Positions 17,449 through 26,183 of a stretch of 54,235 nt of DNA are shown in pieces. The stretch is from positions 1 through 54,235 of the forward strand of contig JAJDTY010000035.1 in assembly GCA_022826945.1 (NCBI GenBank), in the 5' to 3' direction. Every line of letters starts with the position of its first letter. Position 1 is the stretch's first letter. The DNA is from Candidatus Binatia bacterium (GTDB taxonomy: Bacteria > Desulfobacterota > Binatia > Bin18). A model generated the notes under the pieces. The model was given only the letters and a program-made list of their open reading frames with translations. It made no database searches and was not told the DNA's origin. Position numbers and translations under genes: made by a program.

Positions 17449-18672
17449 ATGCCAATCGCGCTATCGCCAATAGAAGAGGCGCTCCAACAGCTCAGCCAGG
17501 GGAAAATGGTGATCCTGGTTGAAAGCGATAATGGGGAAGGGGAGGCGGACCTGTGTCTGGCGGCCGACCGGACCACGCCGGATGGTGTCAACTTCATGGC
17601 CACCCATGGGCGTGGCCTGGTGTGTCTCGCCCTGACCGAGGAGAAAATTCGCGAGCTCGGGATTCCCATGCTCGGGCATGGGTATGAAGGGAGCCGTCAA
17701 CGGGTCTTTGGCGCCTCGATCGAAGCCCGCCGTGGCGTGACAACCGGGATATCGGCCTACGATCGCGCGGTGACGATCACGACGGCGGTTCGTGATGACG
17801 CCCGCCCGGCCGACCTGGTGATGCCAGGCCATATCTTTCCGCTCTTTGCGCACCGGGGTGGGGTGTTGGCGCGACGGGGCTTGTCTGAAGCCGGTATTGA
17901 TCTGGCCCGACTGGCGGGTCTCAAGCCGGCGGCAACCTTATGCACGATTCTCCACGACAATGGTGATATTGCCCAGGGCCAGGAAATTGAAGCCTTCGCA
18001 CAAGAGCACGCTCTCCCGATTGTGAGCATCGCCAGCCTGACGACCTATCGTCTCCGGACGGAATCCGTCATTCACCGGGTAGGTGAGGGGGAAATCACGA
18101 GTCCGTTTGGGGGACAGTTCTTAGCCATCGTCTACCGAACCGAAGTCGATAACCACGAACATATCGCCCTGGTCAAAGGGCGGATTACGACGCAGGAGCC
18201 CGTCACTGTCCGAGTCCATTCGCAATGTCTCACCGGTGATGTGTTTGGCTCGGAACGCTGTGACTGCGGAGAACAGCTCACGCATGCCATGGAGTGTATT
18301 GCCGAGGAAGGCCGGGGGGTTGTGATCTATCTGCAGCAAGAGGGGCGGGGGATTGGGCTGGCCAATAAGATCCGGGCCTACGCCCTCCAGGATAAAGGCA
18401 TGGACACGGTTGAGGCCAACCTCCATCTTGGATTTGAGGAAGATCTCCGGGATTACGGTATTGGGGCGCAGATTCTTCGCGACCTGCGGGTCTCGCAGGT
18501 GCGTTTGCTGACAAATAATCCGCAGAAAATCAGCGGGCTCGAAGAATACGGGGTAAACGTTGTTGAACGCCAACCCATTGAGACGCCCCCCCACAAGGGG
18601 AACATCCACTATCTCCAGGTCAAGAAGGAAAAGCTGGGGCATCTGTTCTCTGAGCTCAAACCCCTGCTCTAA
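17449..18672 (+). CDS. ribBA: RibBA-type protein: GTP cyclohydrolase II with degenerate DHBP-synthase domain
   Basis: The C-terminal half (about residues 205-400) is an intact GTP cyclohydrolase II: zinc cysteines in [32 protein letters not shown], and [12 protein letters not shown]. The N-terminal half aligns along its length with 3,4-dihydroxy-2-butanone-4-phosphate synthase but lacks key residues. By alignment with E. coli RibB, Arg37 is Gly29, the Mg ligand His153 is Leu145 (GLSEA for GHTEA), and the catalytic Glu174 is Thr166 (LCTI for LCEL); Glu38 and His136 are retained as Glu30 and His128. I infer only the cyclohydrolase works, and that RibB activity comes from elsewhere. A good GGAGG site precedes the ATG. 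Confidence 0.9.
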   Translation: MPIALSPIEEALQQLSQGKMVILVESDNGEGEADLCLAADRTTPDGVNFMATHGRGLVCLALTEEKIRELGIPMLGHGYEGSRQRVFGASIEARRGVTTGISAYDRAVTITTAVRDDARPADLVMPGHIFPLFAHRGGVLARRGLSEAGIDLARLAGLKPAATLCTILHDNGDIAQGQEIEAFAQEHALPIVSIASLTTYRLRTESVIHRVGEGEITSPFGGQFLAIVYRTEVDNHEHIALVKGRITTQEPVTVRVHSQCLTGDVFGSERCDCGEQLTHAMECIAEEGRGVVIYLQQEGRGIGLANKIRAYALQDKGMDTVEANLHLGFEEDLRDYGIGAQILRDLRVSQVRLLTNNPQKISGLEEYGVNVVERQPIETPPHKGNIHYLQVKKEKLGHLFSELKPLL

Positions 18673-18713
18673 GGCCGTCAATCGGATTGATCACTGCGTG
18701 AAGAGGGGAAGCT

Positions 18714-19190
18714 ATGGCCCGAGTCATTACTGGCAAGCTGGATGCGACGGGGATGCGGTTTGGCGTTGTCGTGTCGCAGTTCAATAGCCTGATCACCGAG
18801 CGCTTACAGGCGGGTGCCATTGACGCCTTCTGCCGCCATGGGGCGCGGGACGAAGACATTGATGTGGTGCTGGTTCCGGGGGCGTTTGACATCCCCCTGT
18901 TTGCGAAGCGGCTGGCGACCAGCGGCCGCTACGAGGCCGTGGTCTGTGTCGGGGCGGTCATCAAGGGTGAGACGCCGCACTTCGATTATATTGCGGCGGC
19001 CATGACGCAGGGCATTAAGGAAATTATGCTCTCCTCCGGCGTCCCCGTGACATTTGGGGTGTTGACTACGGACTCGGTTGAGCAAGCGCTCGACCGGGCC
19101 GGAGCAAAACTTGGGAATAAGGGCTGGGAAGCGGCCCTGTCCGCTATTGAGCTGGTCAACGCTCTCAGGGCGTTGCAGGAAATCGAGTAA
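18714..19190 (+). CDS. ribH: 6,7-dimethyl-8-ribityllumazine synthase
   Basis: Condenses the pyrimidine made by RibD with DHBP to form lumazine, the riboflavin synthase substrate; the protein usually forms a 60-subunit capsid or a pentamer. At 158 residues it shows VSQFNSLITERL, VPGAFDIPL, the GAVIKGETPHFDY motif with the catalytic His, and FGVLTTDSVEQALDRAG. All are standard. It follows ribBA by 41 bp and precedes nusB by 7 bp, the common rib-nusB arrangement. Confidence 0.97.
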   Translation: MARVITGKLDATGMRFGVVVSQFNSLITERLQAGAIDAFCRHGARDEDIDVVLVPGAFDIPLFAKRLATSGRYEAVVCVGAVIKGETPHFDYIAAAMTQGIKEIMLSSGVPVTFGVLTTDSVEQALDRAGAKLGNKGWEAALSAIELVNALRALQEIE

Positions 19191-19197
19191 GTGTCGT

Positions 19198-19641
19198 ATG
19201 GGAGCCCGTGGAACCCGACGCCAAGAGCGTGAATACGCCCTCCAGATCCTGTACCAGATTGATATCAGCGGAGTGGCGCCGCAGCAGGCGCTGGCGCTTT
19301 TCGAGCAGTGCTTTACCCAGGCCACCGAGGTCCGGGGGTTTACCGCGGATCTGGTGAACGGGACGTGGCGCGAGCGGCGGCGGCTTGACAGTATGATCGC
19401 CGCGGCCGCCGAGCACTGGCGGATCGGTCGCTTGCCCAAGGTGGATTTGAATCTGCTCCGTCTCGGAGCGTATGAACTGGCAGCCTACCCCGACTTATCC
19501 GCGGGGGTGACGATTAACGAAGCCATTGAAATTGCGCGCCGCTACTGTAGTGATGACGCCCCGACCTTTGTGAATGGTGTGCTGGATCGGATCGCGCGCG
19601 TTGTCGGGAAGAAAGTACAGCCTCATGAGTCTCTCGAATAA
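19198..19641 (+). CDS. nusB: Transcription antitermination factor NusB
   Basis: Binds boxA RNA with ribosomal protein S10 to support rRNA antitermination. The 147-residue helical protein starts [22 protein letters not shown] and has [15 protein letters not shown] and [12 protein letters not shown], all typical. The frame is open upstream within ribH, but the ATG at 19198 is where family sequence begins. The last 17 bases overlap the leuS start in another frame, which suggests translational coupling. Confidence 0.95.
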   Translation: MGARGTRRQEREYALQILYQIDISGVAPQQALALFEQCFTQATEVRGFTADLVNGTWRERRRLDSMIAAAAEHWRIGRLPKVDLNLLRLGAYELAAYPDLSAGVTINEAIEIARRYCSDDAPTFVNGVLDRIARVVGKKVQPHESLE

Positions 19642-22339
19642 GCAGTCCAACGGAGCCGCGACGGAAACGCCCGCAGGCGGCAAAATACGCTATCAGCCCA
19701 GCGTCATCGAGCCGAAATGGCAGCGCTATTGGCGTGAACACAAAACCTTTCGCGCCGAGATCGACCGTCGGAAGCAAAAATACTATATCCTGGATATGTT
19801 CCCCTATCCGAGTGCCGCCGGACTGCACGTCGGCCACCCGGAAGGCTATACCGCAACCGATATCCTGGCCCGTTATAAGCGCATGCGGGGATTGAACGTC
19901 CTGCATCCCATGGGCTGGGATGCGTTCGGACTGCCCGCGGAACAGTATGCGATTGAGACGGGCACGCACCCGCGTGAAACAACGGCTCACAATATCACGA
20001 CCTTTCGGCGTCAAATCCAGGCCCTGGGTTTTTCCTATGATTGGGACCGGGAGATTTCGACCTGCGACCCCGACTACTATCGCTGGACGCAATGGATTTT
20101 CCTCAAACTCTACGAGCGCGGCTTGGCCTATATGGCAGAGGTCCCGGTCAATTGGTGCCCGGCCCTCGGGACGGTCCTGGCCAACGAAGAGGTCATCGAC
20201 GGCAAGAGTGAGCGCGGCGGACATGAGGTCATCCGCAAGCCCATGCGGCAGTGGATGCTCCGTATTACGGCCTATGCGGAACGGCTGTTAGCCGGACTCG
20301 ACGACCTTGATTGGCCGGAAAATGTCAAGGAAATGCAGCGAAACTGGATCGGACGGAGTGAAGGCGCCCGCATTCGTTTCCAACTGTGTCACGGCGATGG
20401 TGCTCTGTTTGCGGAAGAGGACGACTTTTTCGATGTGTTTACCACGCGTCCGGATACGCTGTTCGGCGCGACCTATTGTGTCCTGGCCCCGGAACACCCC
20501 CTGGTTGAGCGCATCACTACCCCGGACAATCGGGCCGCGGTCGAGGCGTATAAAGAAGAGGCGCTGCGCAAGTCCGACCTGGCCCGCACGGAACTGGTGA
20601 AGGAAAAGACCGGGGTCAACACGGGCGGTTATGCGCTGAATCCCGTTAATGGTGAGCCGATTCCGATTTGGGTCGCCGACTATGTCCTGTTCACCTATGG
20701 AACCGGGGCGATTATGGCCGTGCCGGGCGGAGACGAGCGGGACTGGGAGTTTGCCCGGCAGTTTGACATCCCGATTGTTGAAGTGGTCCAAGGTGGGGAT
20801 ATCGAGACCGGAGCCTATATCGGAGACGGACCCCATGTGAACTCAGGCTTTTTGGACGGCCTCAACATAGTCGAGGCCAAGAAAAAGATGCAGGCCTGGC
20901 TGGAGGAACACGGCCACGGCGAAGGCACGGTGAACTATAAGCTCCGGGACTGGCTGTTCAGCCGCCAGCGGTATTGGGGCGAGCCGTTTCCTGTTCTCCA
21001 TGTAGACGGACAGCCCCAGCCGGTCGAGCCGCACGACCTTCCCGTGCTTTTGCCCGACGTCGAGAGTTTTCGCCCAACCGGAACGGGCGAGCCACCGCTG
21101 GCCGCCGCGCGGGCCTGGGTGGAGACGACCGAACCGGCCTCGGGTCAGCCGGCGTTGCGGGAAACCAACACCATGCCCCAGTGGGCTGGGAGCTGCTGGT
21201 ATTTTCTGCGCTTCCTGGACCCGCAGAATACGGCCAAGCCGTGGGACGCGGATATCGAACGGTACTGGATGCCGGTAGATTTATATGTCGGGGGCGTGGA
21301 GCACGCCGTGCTGCACTTATTGTATGCCCGCTTCTGGCACCACGTCCTGTATGATTGCGGCCTCGTCTCCACGCCGGAACCCTTCGAGCGTCTGGTCAAT
21401 CCAGGTATGGTCCTGGGGTTCAGTTATCGCTACTACCAGGACGGGCAGGGGCAGCGCTATGCGGCGCAGGCCGTTGAGAAGATCACGCAGGACGGCAACG
21501 AGGAGGCCGAGTACGCGTTGAGGGCAGATCAGACAACACGGCTCAGTGTGGCATACGTCCCGGTGGACCAGGTGGTGTGGCGCGACGAAAAGCCTTATCA
21601 CCCGGATGATACGGACCTGGAATTGGAACCCCAAACCGACAAAATGTCGAAATCCCGGGGCAATGTGGTGAATCCCGATGTCGTGATTGAGGAGTATGGA
21701 GCCGATGCGCTGCGCTGCCATGAGATGTTTATGGGACCGCTGGATCAGGTCAAACCCTGGAATACGCGCTCGGTTGCCGGCGTGTATCGCTTCCTGCACC
21801 GGGCCTGGTCGTTGATCGTGGCCGACTCCGGCGACCTGCGCCCGGCGATTGTGGACGCGAACCCGCAGCCCGACGCGGCACTCACCCGCCTCTTCCATAA
21901 AACGGTGCAAAAAGTCACCGAAGACATCGAAGGCATGCGCTTCCACACCGCGCTGAGCGCCCTGATGGTGTTTGTGAACGACGCGCAAAAGGCCCCGCGC
22001 CTGCCGCGGGTGCTGGCCGAGGGGTTCGTGCTGTTGCTGGCGCCTTTTGCACCCCATCTGGGCGAAGAATTGTGGCAGCGTCTGGGGCACGCGGAGACGC
22101 TGACGTATGAAACTTGGCCGTCGTATGATCCGGAACTCGTTCAGGAAGAGACCGTCACGGTTGCGGTCCAGGTCAACGGAAAATTCCGGGCAACCGTTGA
22201 GCTGGCCGTTGACGCGGATAAGGAAACGGCCCTGGACGCGGCAAGGAAGCAGGACAAGGTGGCCACGCATTTAGCCGGCAAGACCATCCGGCGCGAAATC
22301 GTCGTGCCGGGCCGACTGGTGAACTTCGTTGTCGCCTAG
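19625..22339 (+). CDS. leuS: Leucyl-tRNA synthetase
   Basis: Class I synthetase charging tRNA-Leu, 904 residues. The HIGH-type signature is HVGH (68-71) in [16 protein letters not shown], and KMSKS is at 673-677. Between them lies the CP1 editing insertion ([21 protein letters not shown]). After KMSKS come the anticodon-binding helices and a C-terminal domain. The ATG at 19625 overlaps nusB by 17 bp and gives a normal N-terminus; a GTG start further upstream would add unrelated residues. lptE follows after 32 bp, as in many Gram-negative bacteria. Confidence 0.97.
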   Translation: MSLSNKQSNGAATETPAGGKIRYQPSVIEPKWQRYWREHKTFRAEIDRRKQKYYILDMFPYPSAAGLHVGHPEGYTATDILARYKRMRGLNVLHPMGWDAFGLPAEQYAIETGTHPRETTAHNITTFRRQIQALGFSYDWDREISTCDPDYYRWTQWIFLKLYERGLAYMAEVPVNWCPALGTVLANEEVIDGKSERGGHEVIRKPMRQWMLRITAYAERLLAGLDDLDWPENVKEMQRNWIGRSEGARIRFQLCHGDGALFAEEDDFFDVFTTRPDTLFGATYCVLAPEHPLVERITTPDNRAAVEAYKEEALRKSDLARTELVKEKTGVNTGGYALNPVNGEPIPIWVADYVLFTYGTGAIMAVPGGDERDWEFARQFDIPIVEVVQGGDIETGAYIGDGPHVNSGFLDGLNIVEAKKKMQAWLEEHGHGEGTVNYKLRDWLFSRQRYWGEPFPVLHVDGQPQPVEPHDLPVLLPDVESFRPTGTGEPPLAAARAWVETTEPASGQPALRETNTMPQWAGSCWYFLRFLDPQNTAKPWDADIERYWMPVDLYVGGVEHAVLHLLYARFWHHVLYDCGLVSTPEPFERLVNPGMVLGFSYRYYQDGQGQRYAAQAVEKITQDGNEEAEYALRADQTTRLSVAYVPVDQVVWRDEKPYHPDDTDLELEPQTDKMSKSRGNVVNPDVVIEEYGADALRCHEMFMGPLDQVKPWNTRSVAGVYRFLHRAWSLIVADSGDLRPAIVDANPQPDAALTRLFHKTVQKVTEDIEGMRFHTALSALMVFVNDAQKAPRLPRVLAEGFVLLLAPFAPHLGEELWQRLGHAETLTYETWPSYDPELVQEETVTVAVQVNGKFRATVELAVDADKETALDAARKQDKVATHLAGKTIRREIVVPGRLVNFVVA

Positions 22340-22371
22340 CGTAGCTGAAAACTTTCCAGCTCAGGTTTTTC

Positions 22372-22950
22372 ATGAAGAAAGCGTGTTCCCTTTTCATCGC
22401 CGTGTGCGCCTGCCTGTGGAGCGCGTGTGGCTATCAGTTTGCGGGGACCGCCCCCCTACCGCAGGGAATCCAGACGGTGAGCTTTACCGAGTTCTCCAAT
22501 CATACGCTGGAGACCGGTGTGGAAAAGGAACTCCAGTGGGCCATGGAGCGGGAGTTTCGGACCCGCCGGAATATTCGGGTCACCGACACGGGCGAAGGGG
22601 TGATCTCCGCCCAGCTCCAGATGCTGGAACTGCGGCCTTTTTCATTTGACCGCCGCGACCAGGTGCTTGAGTATGAAATGGTGCTGGCCCTCGATGTCCA
22701 GCTCACCGACCGAGGAAGCGGAAAAGTCCTGTGGCAGGCAGACGACCTGCGAGTCACGGAATACTACAGCGCCATTCCCCAGGTCTTGGTGACGACCTCA
22801 CCCGAATTCCTGCAGGGAACGCTCGACCCCTCCGACCTGCCCGGCCTCACGGACGTGCAGTTCTCAGAAACCCAACGCCGCCTTGCCGTTGGGCGTCTCT
22901 TTACTGCGGCGGCCCGTGAGGTCTCGTATCGTCTGGGCGATAATTTCTAA
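22372..22950 (+). CDS. lptE: LPS-assembly lipoprotein LptE
   Basis: Outer-membrane lipoprotein that plugs the LptD barrel during lipopolysaccharide export. It has a signal peptide with the lipobox-like WSACGYQFAG (Cys19), the CGYxFAG start typical of mature LptE, then an alpha/beta domain (TVSFTEFSNHTLETGVEKEL). The 192-residue length is usual. The leuS-lptE order is conserved, but holA, which normally follows, is not present; an accessory segment begins here. The gene is direct evidence that the organism has an LPS-bearing outer membrane. Confidence 0.88.
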   Translation: MKKACSLFIAVCACLWSACGYQFAGTAPLPQGIQTVSFTEFSNHTLETGVEKELQWAMEREFRTRRNIRVTDTGEGVISAQLQMLELRPFSFDRRDQVLEYEMVLALDVQLTDRGSGKVLWQADDLRVTEYYSAIPQVLVTTSPEFLQGTLDPSDLPGLTDVQFSETQRRLAVGRLFTAAAREVSYRLGDNF

Positions 22951-23179
22951 TCCGCGTCCACGGATGAGGATTCCGACTCAGGGCAGCCCTGATCCCCCCT
23001 CGGGAGGGGTGGCCGCAGGCCGGGGTGGGTTCCCCCCCAGAGAGCCTTCTATTTGAAAGACCAGAGCTGAACTTGGATGAACCCTTGCGCGAAGCAGGGA
23101 AACTTGTAGAAGAGTACACCCATTCGGCGGCCACCGAACTGGTACAATTGTGTATGGGGGGAGCACCCGATAACAACAG
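22951..23179. other. Non-coding stretch with a GC-rich palindromic element
   Basis: From 22981 to 23039 the DNA is a dense GC block in which CCCCTC (22996-23001) faces GAGGGG (23004-23009), followed by GGCCGCAGGCC and a repeated GGGGTGG. It looks like a dispersed REP-type element rather than a gene or a terminator (there is no T-run). The rest, to 23179, has a short open frame (LREAGKLVEEYTHSAATELVQL) that could be a gene fragment, but I do not recognise it. Confidence 0.4.
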
Positions 23180-23508
23180 TCAAATCAGGACAAGGACGAC
23201 CTCTTGTTCGTCCTCATAAAACGCGAGCACAGAATCGTGATGCTGACGAAGAAGGGCCTCAATCTCTCCGGTTGAACAATTCCCGCGTCGAATCCAAATA
23301 ATTTTGGGCGGATGCTCGTAAGTGAAGCCGAGATGCCGAAAATCGGCGTCCTTCGAGACAATGACTAATCCGTGTTCTTTGGCATAGGCCCAGACTGTGA
23401 CATCAAGGGCGGACGCAAGGCCCACATTCCTGCCGTGGAGCGATTGAGGATAAACCGCAATGCTTCTGTGAGACGTCAGGACAAATGCTGATCGAACAAC
23501 AGTCTCAT
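23180..23508 (-). pseudogene. Broken DUF5615 (PIN-like) toxin gene
   Basis: The 3' two-thirds reads well as DUF5615: NVGLASALDVTVWAYAKEHG, VIVSKDADFRHLGF, PPKIIWIRRGNCS-EIEALLRQH. The proper start is the ATG at 23508, overlapping the DUF433 stop as ATGA; it gives MRLLFDQHLS, then an in-frame TGA (23478-23476), then RLTEAL, after which the family sequence continues in another frame (VYPQSLHGRN). So there is one nonsense codon and one frameshift within the first 20 codons. The substitute N-terminus of the uninterrupted frame is not family sequence. It is the toxin half of a DUF433/DUF5615 pair. Confidence 0.82.
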
Positions 23509-23739
23509 TCCGGCGGAATGGACACCAGACGACGCTCCCGTTCAGCGGCAAAGGCCAGACACGCCCGGATATCCTCGCGGGTCAGGTCGGGAAAATCGGC
23601 CAGGATTTCAGGCTCGGTCATCCCGGACGCCAGATACTCCAGAACGTCATAGACTGTAATGCGAAGGCCACGAATGCAGGGTTTCCCCACCGTGCTTACC
23701 CGGCTCGACCGTAATAATTTCAGCATAGTCTGTTTGCAT
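23505..23739 (-). pseudogene. Frameshifted DUF433 antitoxin gene
   Basis: The ATG at 23739, after AGGGAAG, reads MQTDYAEIITVEPGKHGG, a normal DUF433 start. The rest, KPCIRGLRITVYDVLEYLASGM then EILADFPDLTREDIRACLAFAA, is in the next frame. The switch maps to a run of four G's (minus strand; 23685-23688), where three would keep the frame, so a single-base insertion explains it. A frame from 23756 bypasses the shift but replaces the N-terminus. The change could be a real mutation or a sequencing error; the neighbouring toxin is damaged independently. Confidence 0.8.
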
Positions 23740-23867
23740 AGTTCTTCCCTGTGCATCGGTAGGAGAACAGTTCAACCCAGCTTTCTGAAAAGACTTCTCT
23801 GGTCAGAATCATCATACTAAATACAGCCGTTGTACAAGCGGCGTTTTTATCGAGCGAGGACATTCGT

Positions 23868-24002
23868 ATGCCCCGCAACGACCAAGTCACCCGCCAGTGG
23901 TTCTTGATGCAGAAATTGGATCAGTCCCAGGGGGTGACCCTATAGGAATTGGCCGCTTCCCTGCCTGAAGATTTTTCCTGCCACTCGCGAACCATGCGAC
24001 GT
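23868..24002 (+). pseudogene. Truncated WYL-type HTH regulator with an amber stop
   Basis: From the ATG at 23868 the frame reads MPRNDQVTRQWFLMQKLD, then GVTL, a TAG at 23943-23945, then ELAASLPEDF and HSRTMRR. This matches the N-terminal winged-helix of WYL-domain regulators, which continue RRDLEAL...; the TAG sits where Gln (CAG) would be usual. The match ends at 24002, and the next base is the first base of a CRISPR repeat. At least 250 residues, including the WYL domain, are missing. GAGGA lies before the ATG. WYL regulators are often found beside type I CRISPR-Cas operons. Confidence 0.75.
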
Positions 24003-24151
24003 GTCTTCCCCACGCATGTGGGGGTGAACCGATATATGAAGGGCCGTCGCTGGGCACCAAGCAGTCTTCCCCACGTATATGGGGTGAACCGAAACCCACC
24101 CGTGCCGTAGCTGAGACTGATAAGTCTTCCCCACGTATGTGGGGTGAACCG
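24003..24151 (+). CRISPR. Three-repeat type I-E CRISPR remnant, no cas genes
   Basis: Three repeats lie at 24003-24031 (29 nt), 24064-24091 (28 nt) and 24124-24151 (28 nt), each GTCTTCCCCACG...GGGGTGAACCG with an internal CCCCAC/GTGGGG stem. They resemble the E. coli type I-E repeat (TTCCCCGCG...GGGGATAAACCG). Both spacers are exactly 32 bp (24032-24063 and 24092-24123), the I-E length. Repeats 2 and 3 have lost one G. There is no AT-rich leader: repeat 1 directly abuts the WYL pseudogene, and rpsT lies 25 bp beyond repeat 3. No cas gene is present in the window. It is probably the old, leader-distal end of a lost array. Confidence 0.88.
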
Positions 24152-24176
24152 GACCGGCGGCCCCTTGCCGATAGGG

Positions 24177-24449
24177 TTAGGCCGGGGCGGCGGTTTGGTG
24201 TTTGTGGACCAGTTTTGAGAGCTGGCCGATATACCGGTCTGCCGCGTTTTTGGGAATGATCCGTTTCTGGCCCGCCCGGTGGAGTGCGCTGACCGCCGTC
24301 CGCAGAGAACTCTCGATTGCCGTGCTCTCTCCGCTCTCGACCGCTGCCGCGACTCTTTTCATAAGGGTCTTCACCCGTGATTTGGCTGCGTGGTTGCGGG
24401 CTCGCCGCACCTCGCTCTGGCGATGACGTTTTTTTTCTCCTGATGCCAC
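24177..24449 (-). CDS. rpsT: 30S ribosomal protein S20
   Basis: Small-subunit protein, 90 residues: ASGEKKRHRQSEVRRARN, then SRVKTLMKRV and IIPKNAADRYIGQLSKLVHKH, the usual lysine/arginine-rich helices. The start is a GTG at 24449, preceded by GAGAGGAG; the frame stays open upstream but the added part is not family sequence. GTG is less common than ATG for a ribosomal protein. rpsT and murJ diverge from a 54-bp gap, the usual neighbourhood in this group. The 3' end is 25 bp from the CRISPR remnant. Confidence 0.95.
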   Translation of the reverse strand: MASGEKKRHRQSEVRRARNHAAKSRVKTLMKRVAAAVESGESTAIESSLRTAVSALHRAGQKRIIPKNAADRYIGQLSKLVHKHQTAAPA

Positions 24450-24503
24450 GTACAATACTCCTCTCTGAGGCACTGTTCCTACCATGAGTGGGGAGACGGA
24501 TCA

Positions 24504-26183
24504 ATGTCGCGCAACGAATCCGGAGAAAACACCCAGGTTGTTCGGGCTGTTGGACAGATCGGTGGGCTGACGCTGCTGAGCCGCATTTCCGGCTTGGGCC
24601 GGGATATGGTGATCGGCTCTGTCTTTGGCGCGGGTCTGGCGGCTGATGCATTCTTTGTTGCGTTCCGCATTCCCAACCTGCTCCGGCGTCTCGTCGGTGA
24701 GGGGGCAACCGACGCCGCTTTTGTCCCGGTGCTGACCAGATATCTGACCCGGCGATCCCGCGCGGCGAGTCGTATGCTTCGCGCATTCTTCGGGACCGGA
24801 CTCGGCCTGCTGCTCGTTTTGACCGGCCTGGGAATAGGCTTTGCCGACCCCATTACCCGCCTCTTTGCGCCCGGTTTTACGAGCGACAAATTGCTGCTCA
24901 CCATTGATTTAACCCGCGTTATGTTTGTCTACCTCTTCTGTGTCGGCGCGGCCGCACTCGTCATGGGGGTCCTGCATGCGCTTCGACACTTTACGGCTCC
25001 GGCCTTTGCACCGGTGCTGTTTAACGCCGCGGTGATTGTGAGCGTGTTCGGTCTGTCGGCCCATACGGCCGAGCCCGTGATGAGTCTGGCCTATGGGGTC
25101 GTGCTGGGCGGAGTCTGCCAACTCCTGTGGCAGCTGCCCGCGCTCGTCCGCCACGGGGTGTCGTTACGTCTGAGCTGGCAGCCGCGCCATCCGGCCTTGC
25201 GACGTATGGGTCTGCTCTTGTTGCCGCTCGTTTTTGGGACCGGTATTTTTCAACTCAATCAAATCATCAGTACCCTGCTGGCCTCGCTGCTCGCGGACGG
25301 AAGCGTCGCCCGCCTGTGGTACGCCAGCCGTTTGTTTGAATTTCCCGTTGGAATTTTTGTTGTTGCCCTGAGTACCGCGGTCCTGCCCAGCCTGGCGACG
25401 CAGGCCCAGCAGAAGGACTGGGCCGGCATGCAGGACAGTCTGGGCTTTGCCCTGCGATTGGTCAATGTGGTCACGCTGCCTGCGGCGGTTGGGCTGGCCG
25501 TGCTGGCGACGCCTGTCACGACGGTCCTGTTTTTCAGAGGCGCCTTTTCCGCCCAGGACGTGGCGGTGACGGCGGCGGTCCTCCAGGCGCTGGCCCTGGG
25601 CCTCTGGGCGGTGGCGGCGACACGTCAGGTCACGGCCTGTTTGTACGCCCTCGGGGATACCCGGACACCGGTATGGGGTGGCGTGGTCGCCCTCATGGTG
25701 AAAATAGGTGCCAGCCTTGCCCTCATGGGCCCTGTCAGTCTCCCTGGTGAGGCAAACTGGCTGGCGCAGAGCGTCGCCGCTTTGAGTGGAAGACTCTCGA
25801 TACAGCATTGGGGAGTGGTCGGCCTTGCCGCCGCCACCTCGCTCGCGGCCCTGGCTAATCTGGTCTTCCAGGCCGTTCGCCTGTCACGGCGTTTTCCCGC
25901 CTTTCCGTGGCAACCGTGGGCCGTCTCTCTGCTGTGGAGCGGCATCGCCTCGGTCGGGATGTTGATCGTGCTGTGGTGGTTTGTGGGGCAGGTTGACTGG
26001 CTTGCCCCGGCCGGTTTTCGTCTTAGCCGGCTGGGGAGTCTCGGCGGGGCCATCCTGATCGGTGTGTGCAGTTTTGGTGTCCTGGTCTGGCCGGGTGGAA
26101 AAGATGAGCTGCGCGCCCTACTGGGCATCCTACCCCACCGTCTGCTTGGCCTCCTGCCACAATTCCTCCAGCCGCGTCAGTGA
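24504..26183 (+). CDS. murJ: Lipid II flippase MurJ (MviN)
   Basis: Multi-pass membrane protein (559 residues, about 14 helices) that flips lipid II for peptidoglycan synthesis. The N-terminus is typical: GLTLLSRISGLGRDMVIGSVFGAG, ADAFFVAFRIPNLLRRLVGEGA. Later LNQIISTLLASLL and ASRLFEFPVGIFVVALSTAVLP are conserved MurJ segments. It diverges from rpsT. Its last 54 bases overlap the 3' end of mazG on the other strand, so the two messages would be complementary there. Confidence 0.95.
   Translation: MSRNESGENTQVVRAVGQIGGLTLLSRISGLGRDMVIGSVFGAGLAADAFFVAFRIPNLLRRLVGEGATDAAFVPVLTRYLTRRSRAASRMLRAFFGTGLGLLLVLTGLGIGFADPITRLFAPGFTSDKLLLTIDLTRVMFVYLFCVGAAALVMGVLHALRHFTAPAFAPVLFNAAVIVSVFGLSAHTAEPVMSLAYGVVLGGVCQLLWQLPALVRHGVSLRLSWQPRHPALRRMGLLLLPLVFGTGIFQLNQIISTLLASLLADGSVARLWYASRLFEFPVGIFVVALSTAVLPSLATQAQQKDWAGMQDSLGFALRLVNVVTLPAAVGLAVLATPVTTVLFFRGAFSAQDVAVTAAVLQALALGLWAVAATRQVTACLYALGDTRTPVWGGVVALMVKIGASLALMGPVSLPGEANWLAQSVAALSGRLSIQHWGVVGLAAATSLAALANLVFQAVRLSRRFPAFPWQPWAVSLLWSGIASVGMLIVLWWFVGQVDWLAPAGFRLSRLGSLGGAILIGVCSFGVLVWPGGKDELRALLGILPHRLLGLLPQFLQPRQ

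Noticed and set aside
23887..24786. 299-codon minus-strand frame across the CRISPR repeats and rpsT
   Set aside because: It crosses the repeats, rpsT in another frame and the start of murJ; repeated HIRGED-like peptides are just translated CRISPR repeats.
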